The notes beneath the pieces are model-generated. The model saw only the letters and a list, made by a program, of their open reading frames with translations, was not told where the DNA came from and made no database searches. A stretch of DNA of 54,669 nucleotides from contig JAPKAX010000002.1 of the NCBI GenBank assembly GCA_028825025.1, positions 1 to 54,669 on the forward strand, given 5' to 3'. Source of the DNA: Rhodospirillales bacterium (GTDB taxonomy: Bacteria > Pseudomonadota > Alphaproteobacteria > Rhodospirillales > Casp-alpha2). The first letter of the stretch is position 1. Each line of letters opens with the position of its first letter. Made by a program: the position numbers and the translations under genes. Below are positions 33,524-41,800 of the stretch, piece by piece.

Positions 33524-34195
33524 ATGAGCACGCTTCCTTTGGTATTGCTTCATACAACGGCTGGAAATATTGATGCATTTGAAGAGTTGTTAAATGAAAT
33601 TGCTCCTGAAATCCCAACGCGATACGTGTTGCGCGATGATTTGTTGACGGCTGCATTTGCGGCGGGCGAATTGACGGATGATATCCGCACTCAAACAACA
33701 GACGCGCTTAAAGAGATTGCTTCGGAAAATGCTGGGCTTGTGATGTGTACGTGTTCAACCATTGGCCCGGGGGCTGATTATGCAAACTTAGATGCCGCCG
33801 TTCCCGTTTTGCGGGTTGATCGGCCAATGATGGAAGAAGCTTTGAAAACGGGCGAGCGGATTGCCGTTTGTGCAACATTTTCAACAACCATGACACCAAC
33901 GCTTGATCTGCTTCGTAGATGCGCAAGGCAAGCAGGTAAAACCCCAGAGATACAAGAGCACTTGTTTGAAGATGCTTTGCCTGCATTTAAAGCAGGCGAC
34001 ATGAGCGCGTATATGGATATTATTGCTGAAGGTTTAAAACAAGCTGCTCAAAATGCCGATGTGATCGTATTAGCGCAAGCGTCAATGGTTCCGGCGTTAT
34101 TACGCGTTGATACATTGCCTGTTTCCGTTTTAAGCAGCCCACGCTCAGGCCTCAATCAAGCCATTGCCACGTGGCAGGCATTGCAAGCTCAGTAG
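33524..34195 (+). CDS. Aspartate/glutamate racemase superfamily protein
   Basis: A 223-residue protein with the Asp/Glu/hydantoin racemase fold. The first half has MCTCSTIGPGA around Cys75/Cys77, where the first catalytic cysteine sits. In the second half the matching segment is VIVLAQASMVPALL, with Ala where the second catalytic cysteine is usual. True racemase activity with two opposed cysteines is therefore doubtful, and isomerase, decarboxylase or hydantoin-related chemistry is possible. It ends directly against the stop of metZ (no gap). It may or may not belong to the kor cluster, since the spacing is 38 bp. Confidence 0.75.
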   Translation: MSTLPLVLLHTTAGNIDAFEELLNEIAPEIPTRYVLRDDLLTAAFAAGELTDDIRTQTTDALKEIASENAGLVMCTCSTIGPGADYANLDAAVPVLRVDRPMMEEALKTGERIAVCATFSTTMTPTLDLLRRCARQAGKTPEIQEHLFEDALPAFKAGDMSAYMDIIAEGLKQAAQNADVIVLAQASMVPALLRVDTLPVSVLSSPRSGLNQAIATWQALQAQ

Positions 34196-35398
34196 TTAAA
34201 CTGCTGCCAAAGCTTGATATAAATCTTCTTTAATGTCTTCAACGTCTTCTAAGCCAACACTAACCCGCACTAACCCAGGCGTGATGCCAAGCGCTAAGCG
34301 TTCGTCTTCGCTTATACGTTGGTGGGTTGTTGTTGTTGGGTGCGTTGTTAAACTTTTCGTGTCGCCTAAATTATTTGAGATATCGATTAAATTTAGAGCT
34401 TTTAAAAACTTAAATGCGCCTTTTTTTCCATCCCCGACTTCAAACGACACTACAGTCCCGCCACGACTCATTTGTTTCATGGCTAATTGATGTTGAGGAT
34501 GGCTATCCATTCCCGGATATAAAACTTTATTGATTTTTGAATGAGTGCTCAAAAAGGCAGCAATATCTTCCGCATTGTCACAATGCTTCTGAACACGAAG
34601 ATCCAAAGTCTCTAATCCTTTCAGCATTACCCACGCATTAAACGGGCTCATGGACGGGCCGGTGTGGCGGAAAAAGGGCTCTAGGTGATCTTTTAAATAG
34701 TTTTCGTCGTTGAACAAGATTGCGCCGCCCAGGGTTCGGCCTTGCCCGTCAATGTGTTTGGTTGCCGAATACATAACGATATCGGCCCCTAATTGAAGTG
34801 GGCTTTGCAAAACGGCCGTTGCGAACACGTTATCAACAATAACCCGCGCGCCCGCTGCATGGGCCAGATCGCTAACCGCTGCTATATCGATGACTTCTAG
34901 GGTTGGGTTCGATGGAGTTTCCATAAACACGCATACAGTTGGTTTTGATAGAGCATCGCGCCATTGATCCAAATCGGTGCCATCAACCAATATTGTTTCG
35001 ACTCCAAATTTTGGCAGTTGTTCGGTCAGAATATAATTGCACGATCCAAAAAGCGCACGTGATGCAACTACCCGCTCACCCGCTTTCACTTGTGATGCAA
35101 TAGCTGCAAACATGGCGGACATGCCACTTGATGTGCCAACACAAAATTCAGCACCCTCTAATAAAGCAAGGCGTTTTTCGAACATCGAGACGGTTGGGTT
35201 GGCGTAGCGTGAATAGATATAGCGTTTGGTCTCACCTTTAAAAGCGGCTTCAGCTTCCTCGGGGGACCCATACACATAACCAGATGTTAAGTATAAAGCT
35301 TCGCTGGTTTCTTTGAACGGGGACCGTGTCATGCCGCCCCGAACAAGCTGAGTTGCTTTGCGCCAATTGAGCCCTAATTCATTCGCATCGTTGGTCAT
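34196..35398 (-). CDS. metZ: O-succinylhomoserine sulfhydrylase
   Basis: A 400-residue PLP enzyme of the Cys/Met metabolism family. The PLP lysine is Lys214 in MYSATKHIDGQGR. SRYANPTVSMFEKRL, GTSSGMSAMFAAI and VFMETPSNPTLEVIDI are typical of MetZ, which makes homocysteine from O-succinylhomoserine and sulfide. The GRTLGGAIL stretch after the lysine favours MetZ over cystathionine enzymes. The gene is preceded by a SAM-II riboswitch and terminator, which confirms its place in methionine synthesis. The length is normal. Confidence 0.93.
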   Translation of the reverse strand: MTNDANELGLNWRKATQLVRGGMTRSPFKETSEALYLTSGYVYGSPEEAEAAFKGETKRYIYSRYANPTVSMFEKRLALLEGAEFCVGTSSGMSAMFAAIASQVKAGERVVASRALFGSCNYILTEQLPKFGVETILVDGTDLDQWRDALSKPTVCVFMETPSNPTLEVIDIAAVSDLAHAAGARVIVDNVFATAVLQSPLQLGADIVMYSATKHIDGQGRTLGGAILFNDENYLKDHLEPFFRHTGPSMSPFNAWVMLKGLETLDLRVQKHCDNAEDIAAFLSTHSKINKVLYPGMDSHPQHQLAMKQMSRGGTVVSFEVGDGKKGAFKFLKALNLIDISNNLGDTKSLTTHPTTTTHQRISEDERLALGITPGLVRVSVGLEDVEDIKEDLYQALAAV

Positions 35399-35437
35399 TT
35401 TGCGTCTCCTTGCCTATTAATATGTGGGGTTGCCCAC

Positions 35438-35470
35438 AAAAAAAGCCCTCATCGACTACGATCAGGGCTT
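35438..35470 (-). terminator. Terminator hairpin in the metZ leader (riboswitch expression platform)
   Basis: On the minus strand AAGCCCT and AGGGCTT form a seven-pair stem with a loop of about 13 bases, followed by a run of T residues (TTTTTTT). It lies 10 bases after the SAM-II aptamer and about 40 bases before the metZ start. It is therefore likely the switch element: SAM binding favours termination. A following GTGGGCAACCCCAC hairpin and the pairing AGCCTAT/ATAGGC could belong to the alternative fold. Confidence 0.8.
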
Positions 35471-35480
35471 GATAGGCTCC

Positions 35481-35535
35481 GACCTTTTAGCCGGTTATTT
35501 TACGTGGCCGCAAGCTGGTCAGCCAAATCACCACG
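35481..35535 (-). ncRNA. SAM-II riboswitch aptamer upstream of metZ
   Basis: The minus strand reads CGTGGTGATTTGGCTGACC, AGCTTGCGGCCACG and TAAAATAACCGGCTAAAAGGTC. This matches the SAM-II layout: stem CGTGG/CCACG, the conserved GATTTG and GCTTGC segments, and the 3' GCTAAAAGG. GACC in the loop is complementary to the terminal GGTC, giving the pseudoknot. SAM-II aptamers bind S-adenosylmethionine and repress methionine genes, mainly in alphaproteobacteria. The position fits metZ control. Confidence 0.93.
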
Positions 35536-35694
35536 ATGAACGCATCATAATAATTTAAGCCCATAGGTCAACTGAGAAACTTTTGTTCGCATTTAGCCGG
35601 CCTGAAATGACATGTTTTTTAGAGAAGCGCCACAGCTGCTGCGCAACAGGTGGCAATGCCAATCAACCGTCCCAAGTGAGGATTCCAAGTATGT

Positions 35695-36146
35695 TTGAAT
35701 TGCCCGTTTGTTGCTGAGATGGTGATGTTTGTGGAGTTTCATTCGTTTAATCTTTTATTGGCGTTGGTTTTTTGGATTGGGGTCTTTTTGAAACTGTTTC
35801 ATTTTTTGGTGTTTGAGGCCGATTTGCCCAAAAATATAGCCCCGAGGGTTGTCATTTTGATTGCTCCGCCTGCAACGATTTTTATTACGTATTATGAGCT
35901 GACAAGCGTCAAAGTTGATGTGTTGTTGCGGTCGATGATTTATTACGCTTTGTTTCTATTCATCCTTCTTTTGCCCCATGCCAAAAGCTCTCAACGACGC
36001 CAGCACCTTTGGCGCTTTAGTCGCTAACGTTTCCCTTAGATGCGCTAACGATTACAACGTTCAAGCTCAGTGCTTCATCACAGCTTCCAGCGTTTGAAAT
36101 TGCGCCTCATGTGATTTGGGCGATAACGAATATATCCGTTTCGTGA
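35695..36146 (+). pseudogene. TehA/SLAC1-type transporter remnant
   Basis: An apolar ORF gives LALVFWIGVFLKLFHFLVF, then LPKNIAPRVVILIAPPATIFITYYEL and MIYYALFLFILLL. IAPP with flanking helices is characteristic of the TehA/SLAC1 carrier family (tellurite resistance/C4-dicarboxylate/anion channels). After the ORF stop near 36027 a second frame reads SLTFPLDALTITTFKLSASS and NISVS, matching the next helices with an in-frame TAG and a frameshift before it. The N-terminal half is absent. The gene is therefore broken. It lies beside the metZ leader and before hyuB. Confidence 0.65.
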
Positions 36147-36207
36147 ATGATGTATTGATCGTTAGTACCTTTGTATAACCGGATACAGCAAAACTAAGGG
36201 TTTAAAC

Positions 36208-37848
36208 TCAAGTCGTGTAGCCTTCAAAAAGATCATCTGAAATATCAGATTTGCTTCGGTCTTTAGGGTTTCCATGCCCGCCGCCGCCTGCGGTTTCAAG
36301 CCGGATTATGTCACCGGTTTTCATGTTCAATCCAGCGACTTTTGAGGCTAGAATTTCTTCTGTATCAGAACCAGACCGGCGCATAATTAATTGTCCGACA
36401 CGCCCAGGTTCCCCACCCTCCAAACCATAAGGCGCTATTTTAAAGCGATCTAAGTTTGCGGCAAAAGTGCCTTCCGGGGCATCTAATCTAAATTCCCGAA
36501 CAAGACCTAATCCGCCTCTCGATTTTCCTTCACCACCGGAATTGGGGACCAGCCCGTATCGCAAAAAGGTCAGGGGATAATCGTTTTCGATCATCTCAAT
36601 CGGTGTGTTCGATATGTTATGAAAGCCACATGAAAATCCGTTGGCACCATCGCCATCCGGGTGACCACCCCAACCACCGCATTCCAGATCGAAATAAACT
36701 TGACGCGATCCGTCTGCGTTGTTGGCACTTAAGGCATAGGCATAACTTACCCCATAATAGCTGGCTGGAACGCGCTCTGGTACGGCTTGGGCAAAGGCTC
36801 CCATGACCGCATTCACAATGCGGTGCCCAACCGCCATCCGGTTGGCAACCGGCGCCGGGTGGCGGGCATTGACCACTGAACCCAGCGGCGCAATGACTGA
36901 AATTGGGCGGTAGCACCCGGCATTGGCCGGAACTTCACGACCAATCGCCATCAACGCGCCACATATGACGGCGGATCGGGTCATGTTAAAGGTGCAATTG
37001 ACCGGACCTTTAGCTTGGCTGCTGGATTGCGATAAATCAACTTCAACCGAATCATCGTCGACGATCAAGCGGGCATTGATCCTGAGCTTTCTGTCGAGCT
37101 CGATCCCATCGTCATCGACAAAGTCTTCGAACTCGTAAACGCCATTTGGAATTTCAGCAAACACGGCGCGGGTTTGGGTTTCCGATGCGGCTTGAATGCG
37201 CTCGCATGCATTTGCTAACCGCTCTGCTCCGTAGCGCTTTCCGATCCGCTGTAGGGTCAGCGCCCCTGTTTCCAATGCGGCTAATTGCGATGAGAAATCA
37301 CCGCCAACGTTGACGGGCTCGCGGGTGTTGGCCAGAAGCATTTTAACAACGGCTTCGTTGCGCTTTCCGCCTTCAACGATTTTTAAGGGTGGAATGCATA
37401 ATCCTTCTTGGTAGATTTCTGTCGCTTCGGCGTAATAGCTTCCGGGGGCGCCGCCGCCAACGTCCAGATGGTGAACCAGAATCCCCGCAATCGCGATCCG
37501 TCGGCCTTCATGAAAGACTGGGCGGAAGGTTTGAATGTCAGGTAAATGCTGGCCACCGCTGTAGGGGTCGTTGGTAATAATTACATCACCATCATGCCAT
37601 TCTGTAATGGGAATGTGATGATTGATCAAATCCTCCAAACAAGCCGCCATGGAATTTAGATGCACCGGCATGCGGGCGGCCTGAGCAACGCTTTGACCAT
37701 TGGCATCGAAAACGCAGGTAGAATAATCCAAAATTTCACGGACCACGGACGATCGGCTTGTGCGCCAAATGGTGACGCTCATTTCTTCAGCGGCTGAAAC
37801 CAAAGCGTTGCGGATGATCTCAATTTGGACGGCGTTTAAAGAACTCAT
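36208..37848 (-). CDS. Hydantoinase B/oxoprolinase family protein
   Basis: A 546-residue HyuB-type subunit. The motifs are IEIIRNALVSAAEEMSVTIWRTSRS, DGDVIITNDPYSGGQHLPD, IAGILVHHLDVGGGAPGSY and LECGGWGGHPDGDGANGFSCG. HyuA/HyuB pairs use ATP to open hydantoin, N-methylhydantoin or 5-oxoproline rings, or carboxylate acetone-like substrates. The exact substrate is unknown. The start overlaps hyuA by 4 bp, so the two subunits are translationally coupled and probably form a complex. Confidence 0.9.
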   Translation of the reverse strand: MSSLNAVQIEIIRNALVSAAEEMSVTIWRTSRSSVVREILDYSTCVFDANGQSVAQAARMPVHLNSMAACLEDLINHHIPITEWHDGDVIITNDPYSGGQHLPDIQTFRPVFHEGRRIAIAGILVHHLDVGGGAPGSYYAEATEIYQEGLCIPPLKIVEGGKRNEAVVKMLLANTREPVNVGGDFSSQLAALETGALTLQRIGKRYGAERLANACERIQAASETQTRAVFAEIPNGVYEFEDFVDDDGIELDRKLRINARLIVDDDSVEVDLSQSSSQAKGPVNCTFNMTRSAVICGALMAIGREVPANAGCYRPISVIAPLGSVVNARHPAPVANRMAVGHRIVNAVMGAFAQAVPERVPASYYGVSYAYALSANNADGSRQVYFDLECGGWGGHPDGDGANGFSCGFHNISNTPIEMIENDYPLTFLRYGLVPNSGGEGKSRGGLGLVREFRLDAPEGTFAANLDRFKIAPYGLEGGEPGRVGQLIMRRSGSDTEEILASKVAGLNMKTGDIIRLETAGGGGHGNPKDRSKSDISDDLFEGYTT

Positions 37849-39914
37849 GTGTCATCTCCGATACAAACGTTGGCTATTAATTCACCCGTTGCTTCGGGGG
37901 TCAAAGACCAGTCATGGGGAACCAAAATTGTTGAATGGGCTTCTTCAATGATCAGGGGGCCATATAAAAGAGTTCCCGTTTCAAGGGATGCGCGCTCAAT
38001 AATGGGGACATCATGCCAACGGCTTTGGCTGTAAATTCGGCGATGACCGCGGGGCTTTCCATCCCCTGATGCAATGTTGTTGGTTTTTGGTTTAGCCAAA
38101 GTGCCAATCGCACTCATCCGCAAATTAATGATCTCGGGTGTGGCAGACGTGTCGGAATGGGCGAACTGGGCTTGGTGTAGTTCGTGAAAAGTAGCGACGG
38201 CGCTTTCCAAATCATCGGTATTGATGAACGGGGTTGCGATCTCGTAAGCTTGACCTCTGTAGCGTAAATCGAGGGTGTAGGCGAGTTTTTGGTCTTTCTC
38301 CGCAATGCCGTCGGCGCTTAAGCGTTTAAGTCCTTCGGCACTTAATATGGCGATGGTTTTGGCGAGCTCTTCCTTCGCTCCCGCATCGGCGTTCATCAGC
38401 TGGGCACTAGTTAAATCGTGAGCAATATCGGCATATAACATTCCCCATGCGCTTAACGTTCCGGGATCACTTGGGAAGATCACCTGTTTCATATCAAGTT
38501 CTTTCGCTGTATCGCAGGCATGTAACCCGCCGGCTCCACCGAACGAAATTAAAGCAAAATCTTCTGGGTCGAGACCCTTTTCAAATAACGATAATCGGAT
38601 CGCGCTGGCCATATGTGCGACAGCAATCTGGGCAATGCCTTCCGCTGTTTCTTCAAGGTCTAGTTTTAAGGGCACAGCCACATCTGTGGTAACCGCTTGC
38701 TGTGCCGCTGTAGCATTTAAGCGCATGGCACCGCCTAGAAAATGGAGCGGGTCAATGCGCCCCAAAGTGACGTTGGCATCGGTTACAGTGGGGCGTTTGC
38801 CGCCCCGGTCATAACATGCTGGGCCGGGGGCAGCGCCCGCACTTTCTGGGCCTACGTATAACCCGCCCGCCGTATCTGTTCCGGCGATCGATCCGCCACC
38901 AGCACCAATGGTGCGCATTTCAACCATCGGCAAACGAACGGGGCATCCGTCGACCTCACCTTGGTTGACCTGATGAACGCGACCGTCTTCAACCAACGAT
39001 ACATCATAACTGGTGCCGCCCATATCGACGGCAACTAAGTTCAAACTGCCCAGCCTGTGAGCAATGGTTTCAGCCGCTTTTGCGCCGCCGCTTGGGCCTG
39101 ATAATAAAAGCCGGGCTGGATGACGTGCCGCCATTTTGGGTGTAGCAACACCGCCATTTGATTGCACCAAATAAACCGGAGCTGTCAGCCCATGATCGGT
39201 CAAGCGGGCTTCTAAGCGTTTCAAGTAATCGCCGACAACAGGCATTAATAAGGCGTTTAGAACGGTTGTTGATGTGCGCTCAAATTCACGAAATTCGGGG
39301 CTGATGTCTGATGAAATTGAGATCCGCATTTGGGGTAAGCATTGTTCAATGATTTGAGCGACACGGCGTTCATGTTCTGGGTTGGCATAAGAATGCAAAA
39401 GCGATACGGCTACCGTCTCAGCCCCACAATCGGTTAGCTGTTGGGCCAAGGCTTTAATATAGTCATCATTAAGCGCGCATTCGATGCTTCCATCGGCTTT
39501 TGTTCGTTCTTTCAAGCCAAACCGTCGTGATCGTGGAATTAATAAAGTGCGCTCTTCGGCTTTGTTGGCATAAACGTGAGTACGCAAATGGCGGCCTATT
39601 TCCAAAACATCTTCAAACCCGGCTGTGGTAATCAGTGCCCCGGTTGGTAATTTGCGCTCTAGAACTGCATTGGTGGCGATGGTTGTACCATGGATTAAGA
39701 TTGATATTTGATCGAAGCTGAAGCTAAACAGCTCGGCAGCTTCTTGTAAGCCGGTCAGCAACCCTTCTGATGGGTCACTTGGCGTTGTGGGCGTTTTGTG
39801 AGCATAATTGATGCCTGTCGCCTCGTTAAGAATTTGTAAGTCGGTGAAGGTACCACCGATATCAACGGCAATTCGGACGCTAGAACTTTGGCTTGTTGTT
39901 GGTTTGGTACTCAT
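37845..39914 (-). CDS. Hydantoinase/oxoprolinase family protein (HyuA-type ATPase subunit)
   Basis: A protein of about 689 residues beginning VRIAVDIGGTFTDLQILNE, the phosphate-binding strand of the HyuA ASKHA-like fold. Later are IHGTTIATNAVLERKLPTGA, LVQSNGGVATPKMAARHPARL, LVAVDMGGTSYDVSLVEDG and ALISFGGAGGLHACDTAKEL. It supplies the ATP-hydrolysing half of the hydantoinase/oxoprolinase complex with the partner at 36208. The track start (39941) is a TTG; the ATG at 39914 is taken as start, although its distance to the GGAG upstream is long. Confidence 0.9.
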   Translation of the reverse strand: MSTKPTTSQSSSVRIAVDIGGTFTDLQILNEATGINYAHKTPTTPSDPSEGLLTGLQEAAELFSFSFDQISILIHGTTIATNAVLERKLPTGALITTAGFEDVLEIGRHLRTHVYANKAEERTLLIPRSRRFGLKERTKADGSIECALNDDYIKALAQQLTDCGAETVAVSLLHSYANPEHERRVAQIIEQCLPQMRISISSDISPEFREFERTSTTVLNALLMPVVGDYLKRLEARLTDHGLTAPVYLVQSNGGVATPKMAARHPARLLLSGPSGGAKAAETIAHRLGSLNLVAVDMGGTSYDVSLVEDGRVHQVNQGEVDGCPVRLPMVEMRTIGAGGGSIAGTDTAGGLYVGPESAGAAPGPACYDRGGKRPTVTDANVTLGRIDPLHFLGGAMRLNATAAQQAVTTDVAVPLKLDLEETAEGIAQIAVAHMASAIRLSLFEKGLDPEDFALISFGGAGGLHACDTAKELDMKQVIFPSDPGTLSAWGMLYADIAHDLTSAQLMNADAGAKEELAKTIAILSAEGLKRLSADGIAEKDQKLAYTLDLRYRGQAYEIATPFINTDDLESAVATFHELHQAQFAHSDTSATPEIINLRMSAIGTLAKPKTNNIASGDGKPRGHRRIYSQSRWHDVPIIERASLETGTLLYGPLIIEEAHSTILVPHDWSLTPEATGELIANVCIGDDT

Positions 39915-39969
39915 AACGGAAATGCGCTCCTGTTTATGCAACGTTAATCAACTTCAATGTTATTAGAAC

Positions 39970-39982
39970 ACCAAGCCTTGGT
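39970..39982. promoter_or_regulatory. 13-bp palindrome in hyuA/RRM divergent promoter
   Basis: ACCAAGCCTTGGT is a perfect inverted repeat with a single central base, in the spacer between hyuA (minus) and the RRM gene (plus), about 55 bp from the hyuA start. It may be an operator for either gene. Nothing else supports it. Confidence 0.35.
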
Positions 39983-40072
39983 AAAGCGTATCAGGGCATT
40001 CGGCTTCTGGCGCAGAGCGTATTTCTATGATATCGAAGGGGTCACTATTCCTTTTTATCTATCGGAACCCAA

Positions 40073-40309
40073 ATGAAACTAATTGTTCTTAATCTACCGC
40101 GCGACTTTAGCCAAACGGACTTGGCCGCATTATTCGAAGCGTATGGAGACGTTAAAGTCTGTAATTTAGTTATGGATGAAGGAACTGCTGGATCAAAAGG
40201 CTTCGGTTTCGTAAATATGGCTCAACAACAAGATGCTGAAATTGCCATCGAAAAGTTGCACGGCAGTAAAGTTGGGAAAAACAAAATCCGTGTCAAAGTG
40301 GCTGATTAA
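40073..40309 (+). CDS. Single RRM-domain RNA-binding protein
   Basis: A 78-residue protein consisting of one RNA recognition motif. RNP2 is LIVLNL (3-8) and RNP1 is KGFGFVNM (42-49), with the aromatic Phe44 and Phe46 expected to stack on bases. The ending KVGKNKIRVKVAD is the last strand. Small bacterial RRM proteins are often cold- or stress-related and bind single-stranded RNA. No direct function can be proved. It has its own promoter region, divergent from hyuA, and no clear operon partner. Confidence 0.9.
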   Translation: MKLIVLNLPRDFSQTDLAALFEAYGDVKVCNLVMDEGTAGSKGFGFVNMAQQQDAEIAIEKLHGSKVGKNKIRVKVAD

Positions 40310-40690
40310 CAGCCCCCTCCCTGACGCTGGTATCATTGCGTTTAAGCCGCAGCTTACTAAAATTCCAATCTACCACTATGTACATGCAAGTTAATCGCAC
40401 CTCACCAACAGAAACGGATAAGCTTTAAAGGAAATGATAAATGAAGACGCGGTTCAGCAAATTAGATCGGCCTATTTTTGTGGACGTGGCTTCCAAATTG
40501 ACTAAGTTTCTCTGTTTAAATTGTGCTGATGGAAGAGAACTGGGTTTTTCGAACGGCACGACGCTCGCTTTCTATTGAACAGCATTTGCAATCTAGACGA
40601 CTAAGCTGTACTGACATAGAAGTTTGAGTTTAATAAAGAGCTTTTTTTGCCGCATCTTGTCAGGTCGCCGGCTTTTTGTGGTAGTTTTGT
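40310..40690. other. 381-bp intergenic region without a confident gene
   Basis: This spacer lies between the RRM gene and a DMT carrier. It contains a 45-codon frame at 40441-40578 (MKTRFSKLDRPIFVDVASKL and so on) preceded by AAAGGAA nine bases before the ATG. It resembles no family I know and may be non-coding. The T-rich AAGAGCTTTTTTTG near 40636 has no stable hairpin in front of it, so no terminator is called. Confidence 0.4.
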
Positions 40691-41563
40691 ATGTTTAAAA
40701 ATAATGCGATCTTCGGTATTTTACTCATGGTTCTAGCAACGGCTGCCTTAGCGAGCAAGGATGGGATTGTTAAGACCGTACTGGATCAAGTTGATCCGGT
40801 TCAAACGCTTTGGCTTCAATTCATTGGAACATTCGCGGTTATGGCTTTGATCTCAATGCCAAAGCATGGTTTGGCGGCAATTCTTCCGACGTCGCCGGTT
40901 AAGCAGTTTGTGCGGGGGGCGCTTAATGTCACAGCTATTTCAGCATTTTTTATGGCCCTGAAATATATTCCAATAGCTGATGCAACCGCGATGCTTTTGT
41001 TTGCTCCCATTGTAGTGACAATCTTGTCGCCATTTCTTTTAGGTGAGAAAATCGGCCCGTTACGGATCATCGCCGCCGCCTTCGGTTTTTGTGGCGTACT
41101 TACCATTCTTCGGCCCGGGTTTTCGGACGACCTGACTGGTTATTATTTTGGCCTTACAGCGGGTATTTTTTTGGGGCTCTTTTTTATTGCAAACAGGCGG
41201 CTGGCTGGGGCACAACATTATTTGTTGGATATTACGCATAATGCTATGATGGGTGCATTGGCTTTAACACCATTTATGTTCCTGATTTGGGAGCCGGTAC
41301 CGGCATCGCTAAACGTGAAAATGACGCTCATCGTTGCACTTGCCGTTATCGGGCAGGGGTTCATGATATCGTCGTTTAAATTTGCCCCCGCAGCCGTCAT
41401 ATCGCCGTACTCATACACGATGCTGATTTTCTCTGCGTTAATCGGGTATTTTGTATTCGACACGCTACCTGATGCTGTTAGCTGGATTGGAATGACGCTG
41501 ATTGTCGGGTCGGGTCTGTATATCGCGTACCGTGAACAGCGGCTTATGAAAAACCATAAATGA
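40691..41563 (+). CDS. DMT-superfamily transporter (EamA type)
   Basis: A 290-residue inner-membrane carrier with about ten helices in two EamA halves. The first half shows IFGILLMVLATAALASKDGI and AISAFFMALKYIPIADATAM; the second half begins LAGAQHYLLDITHNAMMGAL with a later VISPYSYTMLIFSALIGYFV. The PIADATAMLLFAPIVVT stretch is a frequent EamA motif. The substrate is unknown. It stands alone, with intergenic regions on both sides. Confidence 0.9.
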   Translation: MFKNNAIFGILLMVLATAALASKDGIVKTVLDQVDPVQTLWLQFIGTFAVMALISMPKHGLAAILPTSPVKQFVRGALNVTAISAFFMALKYIPIADATAMLLFAPIVVTILSPFLLGEKIGPLRIIAAAFGFCGVLTILRPGFSDDLTGYYFGLTAGIFLGLFFIANRRLAGAQHYLLDITHNAMMGALALTPFMFLIWEPVPASLNVKMTLIVALAVIGQGFMISSFKFAPAAVISPYSYTMLIFSALIGYFVFDTLPDAVSWIGMTLIVGSGLYIAYREQRLMKNHK

Positions 41564-41800
41564 GCCCCTCCTTAACAACACCCTTTGTCAACAAATAAAC
41601 ATAAAAGCGAGCTTTTCTCACACTTTTAATATTGGAGACGTCTTAAAGAATTATTTAGTCTTTGCAACTTCAATAGATTAAAGCATACATAGACTTCAAT
41701 TCTAAAAGTAATTTTTTTTGATCACAAACACGTATTCAATTGCTCAATTTCAAGAAATGCAGGCGGCCTTGCAACCAGTATGTATAAAGAAGAAAACTAG

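Noticed and set aside
41603-41616. AAAAGCGAGCTTTT hairpin after the DMT gene
   Set aside because: A short AT-rich stem with a tiny loop is too weak to call a terminator.
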